Part shown: positions 61,948 to 64,000 of the stretch, one piece after another
Layout: each line of letters begins with the position of its first letter
Position numbering within the stretch: position 1 is the stretch's first letter
Assembly (NCBI GenBank): GCA_963726335.1
Contig: CAVSCD010000004.1
Coordinates: 62,001 to 126,000, forward strand
Origin: CAVSCD01 sp963726335
GTDB lineage: Bacteria; Acidobacteriota; Aminicenantia; Aminicenantales; UBA8522
Reading direction: 5' to 3'
DNA length: 64,000 bases
Translations under genes and position numbers: made by a program
The notes under the pieces: generated by a model
The model's input: the letters and a program-made list of their open reading frames with translations, nothing else
Database searches by the model: none
What the model was told of the DNA's origin: nothing

Positions 61948-62625
61948 ATGAACGATCCGTCTGAAACGCGCCGCCTCAAAAGCCTGATCTTTGACATGGA
62001 CGGGCTGATGGTCGACAGCGAGCGCCTGTATCTCGAGGTCGAGCGGGACATGGCGCGTCGGTACGGTAAAGAATTCGGCCTGGACGCCTGGCAGAGGATG
62101 ATGGGGCTCAAGCCGGAAGAGGGCATGCGGATCTTCGTCGAGGAGCTGGGACTGCCCATCACGCCGGAACAAGCGCTGGCGATGCGGGACGTGGAGATGA
62201 GGAAGAAGTACCGCGAGGAGGCGGAGCCCATGCCGGGGCTCTACCACATCCTCGAGGCCTTTGACGGGAAGCTGGCCCTGGCCGTCTGCACCGGGGCGCA
62301 GCGGGAGTTCATGGAGATCGTCGTCGACAAGCTGGGGATCAGGGGGCGGTTCTCCGTGCTCCAAACGGCCGACGAGGTCGAGCGGGGCAAGCCCGATCCA
62401 GAAGTCTACCTGGCGTGCTGCGCGAAACTGGGGCTCGAGCCGCGGTCCTGCGCCGTCCTCGAGGACTGCGAGAATGGCGCTTTGGCCGCCGCCCGCGCCG
62501 GCTGTTATACGATCGTCGTGCCGACGGAACATTCCAAGGACCAGGATTTCCGCTGCGCCGATTTCGTGGCGGCGGACCTGTTCGAGGCCGAAAGGCACGT
62601 CACCGCGCTTCGGCGCTTGCAGTAG
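61948..62625 (+). CDS. HAD-family phosphatase (beta-phosphoglucomutase-like)
   Basis: The 225-residue protein has the HAD nucleophile motif SLIFDMDGLMVDSERLYLEV (Asp nucleophile and Asp +2), motif II in LAVCTGAQREF (Thr), and motifs III/IV in RGKPDPEVYLACC and CAVLEDCENGALAA. A helical cap sits between motifs I and II. It would dephosphorylate a small phosphometabolite, but the substrate is unknown. The gene starts 45 bases after hutH and probably shares its transcript. Confidence 0.9.
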   Translation: MNDPSETRRLKSLIFDMDGLMVDSERLYLEVERDMARRYGKEFGLDAWQRMMGLKPEEGMRIFVEELGLPITPEQALAMRDVEMRKKYREEAEPMPGLYHILEAFDGKLALAVCTGAQREFMEIVVDKLGIRGRFSVLQTADEVERGKPDPEVYLACCAKLGLEPRSCAVLEDCENGALAAARAGCYTIVVPTEHSKDQDFRCADFVAADLFEAERHVTALRRLQ

Positions 62626-62903
62626 CTGATTTTGAGGTTCGGCCGGCAGGCGCTCCATTTCAAAATCACAGTGCGGCCCCAATACCCTGGGAAGGTCAAA
62701 ACTGCGCCGCCTCGTAAGCCGGGACAATGCCTTTGTTTTTCCGGACTCTTCGCCCCCTTGAAAGAGAGGATGAAGAGGGCATGAGTTCGCCGGGAGATTC
62801 GTTTATAATAAAATTGTGGACCGTCTCGCGGAAATTCGGGAAGCCTCGAAAAGGCTGGTGTACCGACAGATATGCTGGAAAACCGTAACAGGGAGGATAA
62901 ACG
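62626..62903. other. Intergenic stretch with a -10-like box
   Basis: No gene is seen in these 278 bases. TATAAT at 62804-62809 is consensus, but the matching -35 region is poor. It would give a ~85-base leader for the SDR gene, ending in a GGGAGGAT ribosome site. None of the dispersed element hallmarks occur here. Confidence 0.4.
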
Positions 62904-63623
62904 ATGGCTAACGATAGAATTGCCCTGGTGACTGGGAGCAGCCGTGGGATCGGCCGGGCGATCGCCGTCCGGCTCGCGGACGACGTCGCGGCGGTCGCCG
63001 TCAACTACAAGGACAACGAGCAGGCGGCCGGTGAGGTCGTGGCGGAGATAAAAAGGACAGGCAAGGACGCCCGGGCCTTTCGCGCCGACCTGACGGTCGA
63101 GAATGAGGCCAGCGGCCTCGTTGGGAAGGTCGAAGCGGCCTTCGGGCGCCTCGATATCCTGGTCAACAATTTCGGGCCGATCATCGTCAAGCCCTGGCAG
63201 GAGCTCACGACCGGCGACTGGGAATCCATGTACCGGAGCGTCTTCTTGAGCGCCGTCCATTGTGCCCAGGCCGCCCTTCCGGGAATGAGGGAGCGAGGCT
63301 GGGGCCGGATCATCAATATCGGCTACCACCGCGTCGAGCAGCTCACGGCCTTCACCGGCATCGCGGCCTACGCCGTCGCCAAGACAGCGCTCCTCATCTT
63401 GACCCGTTCGGCGGCCGCCTCCGAGGCCAAGTCTGGTATCACCGTCAACATGGTCTCTCCCGGGCTCATCGAAGGCGGCATCATGCCCGCAGGCGGGAAA
63501 GTCGGACCTGAGTTTTTCGGTAAACCGGCCGATGTCGCTGAAGCCGCGGCTTTCATCGCGTCGGATAAAGCGGCCCACGTCACCGGCACGAACCTCGTCG
63601 TCGCCGGCACTTGGAAGCTCTAG
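62904..63623 (+). CDS. Short-chain dehydrogenase/reductase (FabG-like, atypical active site)
   Basis: The 239-residue SDR has the cofactor motif LVTGSSRGIGRAIAVRLA and NNFGP in place of NNAG. The catalytic Tyr/Lys are in YAVAK. The usual Ser before them is missing: the segment reads INIGYHRVEQLTAFTGIAAY, with only Thr nearby. It ends with the standard ASDKAAHVTGTNLVVAGTW. It may be a FabG-like reductase with altered chemistry or a non-catalytic paralogue. The substrate is unknown. It is convergent with the last gene and overlaps it by four bases. Confidence 0.85.
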   Translation: MANDRIALVTGSSRGIGRAIAVRLADDVAAVAVNYKDNEQAAGEVVAEIKRTGKDARAFRADLTVENEASGLVGKVEAAFGRLDILVNNFGPIIVKPWQELTTGDWESMYRSVFLSAVHCAQAALPGMRERGWGRIINIGYHRVEQLTAFTGIAAYAVAKTALLILTRSAAASEAKSGITVNMVSPGLIEGGIMPAGGKVGPEFFGKPADVAEAAAFIASDKAAHVTGTNLVVAGTWKL

Positions 63624-64000
63624 TCAGATCCTGCCGCCGCCGCTTTTTCGCGGGCTTTTTCGTAGAGGAAGGCGGCCCGAAGGTAAGCGTCAGCGGCGCC
63701 AGGGTAATCCTTTTTGGATGAGAGCGCCTCGGCCGCGATCTCCTCTTTGGCAGCCTCCTGATAATGCCAGGCCGCGAGCTCCTTGGCCCGGGCCGCTGCG
63801 GCGCCCGCTTTGACTTCTTTGAGGTAGTTCCTTAGCGAGGAGAGCGAGCCGGCGTCATCGCCGCCGGCCTGGCTCAGCTCGAAAACCCGGGCCAGGATCT
63901 TGTAGAGCGTCATGGCGCCCGCGAAATCCTCTTTGGCGTAAGACTCCGCCGCGTCGCCCGCCTTGGCGGCCGCGACCCGGAATAGAAGGGGCTGTTCTTC
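63620..64000 (-). CDS. Alanine-rich helical (TPR-like) protein, N-terminus outside the window
   Basis: The frame is open to the right edge, so the 126 residues visible are a C-terminal part. They consist of helical pairs rich in Ala, Lys and Glu (AKAGDAAESYAKEDFAGAMT, AARAKELAAWHYQEAAKEEI, KKDYPGAADAYLRAAFLYEK), typical of TPR or similar solenoids. An ATG at 63913 is internal to the frame and need not be the start. The function is unknown. Confidence 0.65.
   Translation of the reverse strand, partial: EEQPLLFRVAAAKAGDAAESYAKEDFAGAMTLYKILARVFELSQAGGDDAGSLSSLRNYLKEVKAGAAAARAKELAAWHYQEAAKEEIAAEALSSKKDYPGAADAYLRAAFLYEKAREKAAAAGSD

Overview
This window reads as a stretch of chromosome from a high-GC, Gram-negative, heterotrophic bacterium. 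Outer-membrane and lipid A biogenesis genes (bamA, skp, fabZ, lpxA, lpxI, lolC, lolD) show a diderm envelope. Peptidases (M1, S37), threonine, histidine and acetate enzymes, an ADP-forming acyl-CoA synthetase and B12/siderophore uptake suggest an amino-acid/peptide user. The style (LpxI, DUF5916 barrels, GH109, AAA_32-type Lon) recalls Acidobacteriota/Aminicenantia-like genomes, but no rRNA, tRNA or other taxonomic marker is present, so this is an inference.

Layout. 1-7.1 kb: tail of an AlaRS/AlaX-type gene, two MacB-like permeases, a small outer-membrane barrel, an RluB/RsuA pseudouridine synthase and a Lon-like protease. 7.2-13.5 kb: one plus-strand operon (acetyltransferase-like protein, crotonase, ribH, nusB, lysS, lolC, lolD). 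13.9-19.8 kb: envelope operon bamA-skp-fabZ-lpxA-lpxI-oxidoreductase. 19.9-29.1 kb: LolA-like protein, MFS carrier, a SpoIID protein with a large insert, then speE-CBM9-btuF/C/D-type uptake. 29.1-33.0 kb: GH109-type protein and proBA. 33.1-42.2 kb: asnB (frameshifted), DUF1028, S37 lipoprotein peptidase, tdh, ydfG, a membrane protein and an M1 peptidase. 42.6-46.3 kb: the unit acpS-acsA-acp-kbl. 46.3-50.0 kb: mtgA, qor, rubredoxin-DUF2231 protein, M50-CBS protease. 50.4-64 kb: a beta-propeller gene broken by three indels, rmuC, a DUF5916 protein, an ADP-forming synthetase fused to an acetyltransferase domain, bfr, hutH, a HAD phosphatase, an SDR and a partial repeat protein.

Themes. (1) Tdh, YdfG and Kbl all touch 2-amino-3-oxobutyrate, but kbl sits behind an acyl-activating enzyme, an acyl carrier protein and its phosphopantetheinyl transferase; this is the best candidate for an undescribed system. 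(2) HutH carries Cys instead of Ser at the MIO-forming position 143. (3) A family of 150-260 bp intergenic elements with roughly 20 bp terminal inverted repeats recurs at least six times. (4) Single-base indels cluster in three genes and look more like sequence errors than biology, but need checking. (5) AcsA and a Pat-like ADP-forming synthetase-acetyltransferase fusion occur in the same window.

Coordinates and starts come from reading the sequence. Family names are by motif recognition, without database searches.
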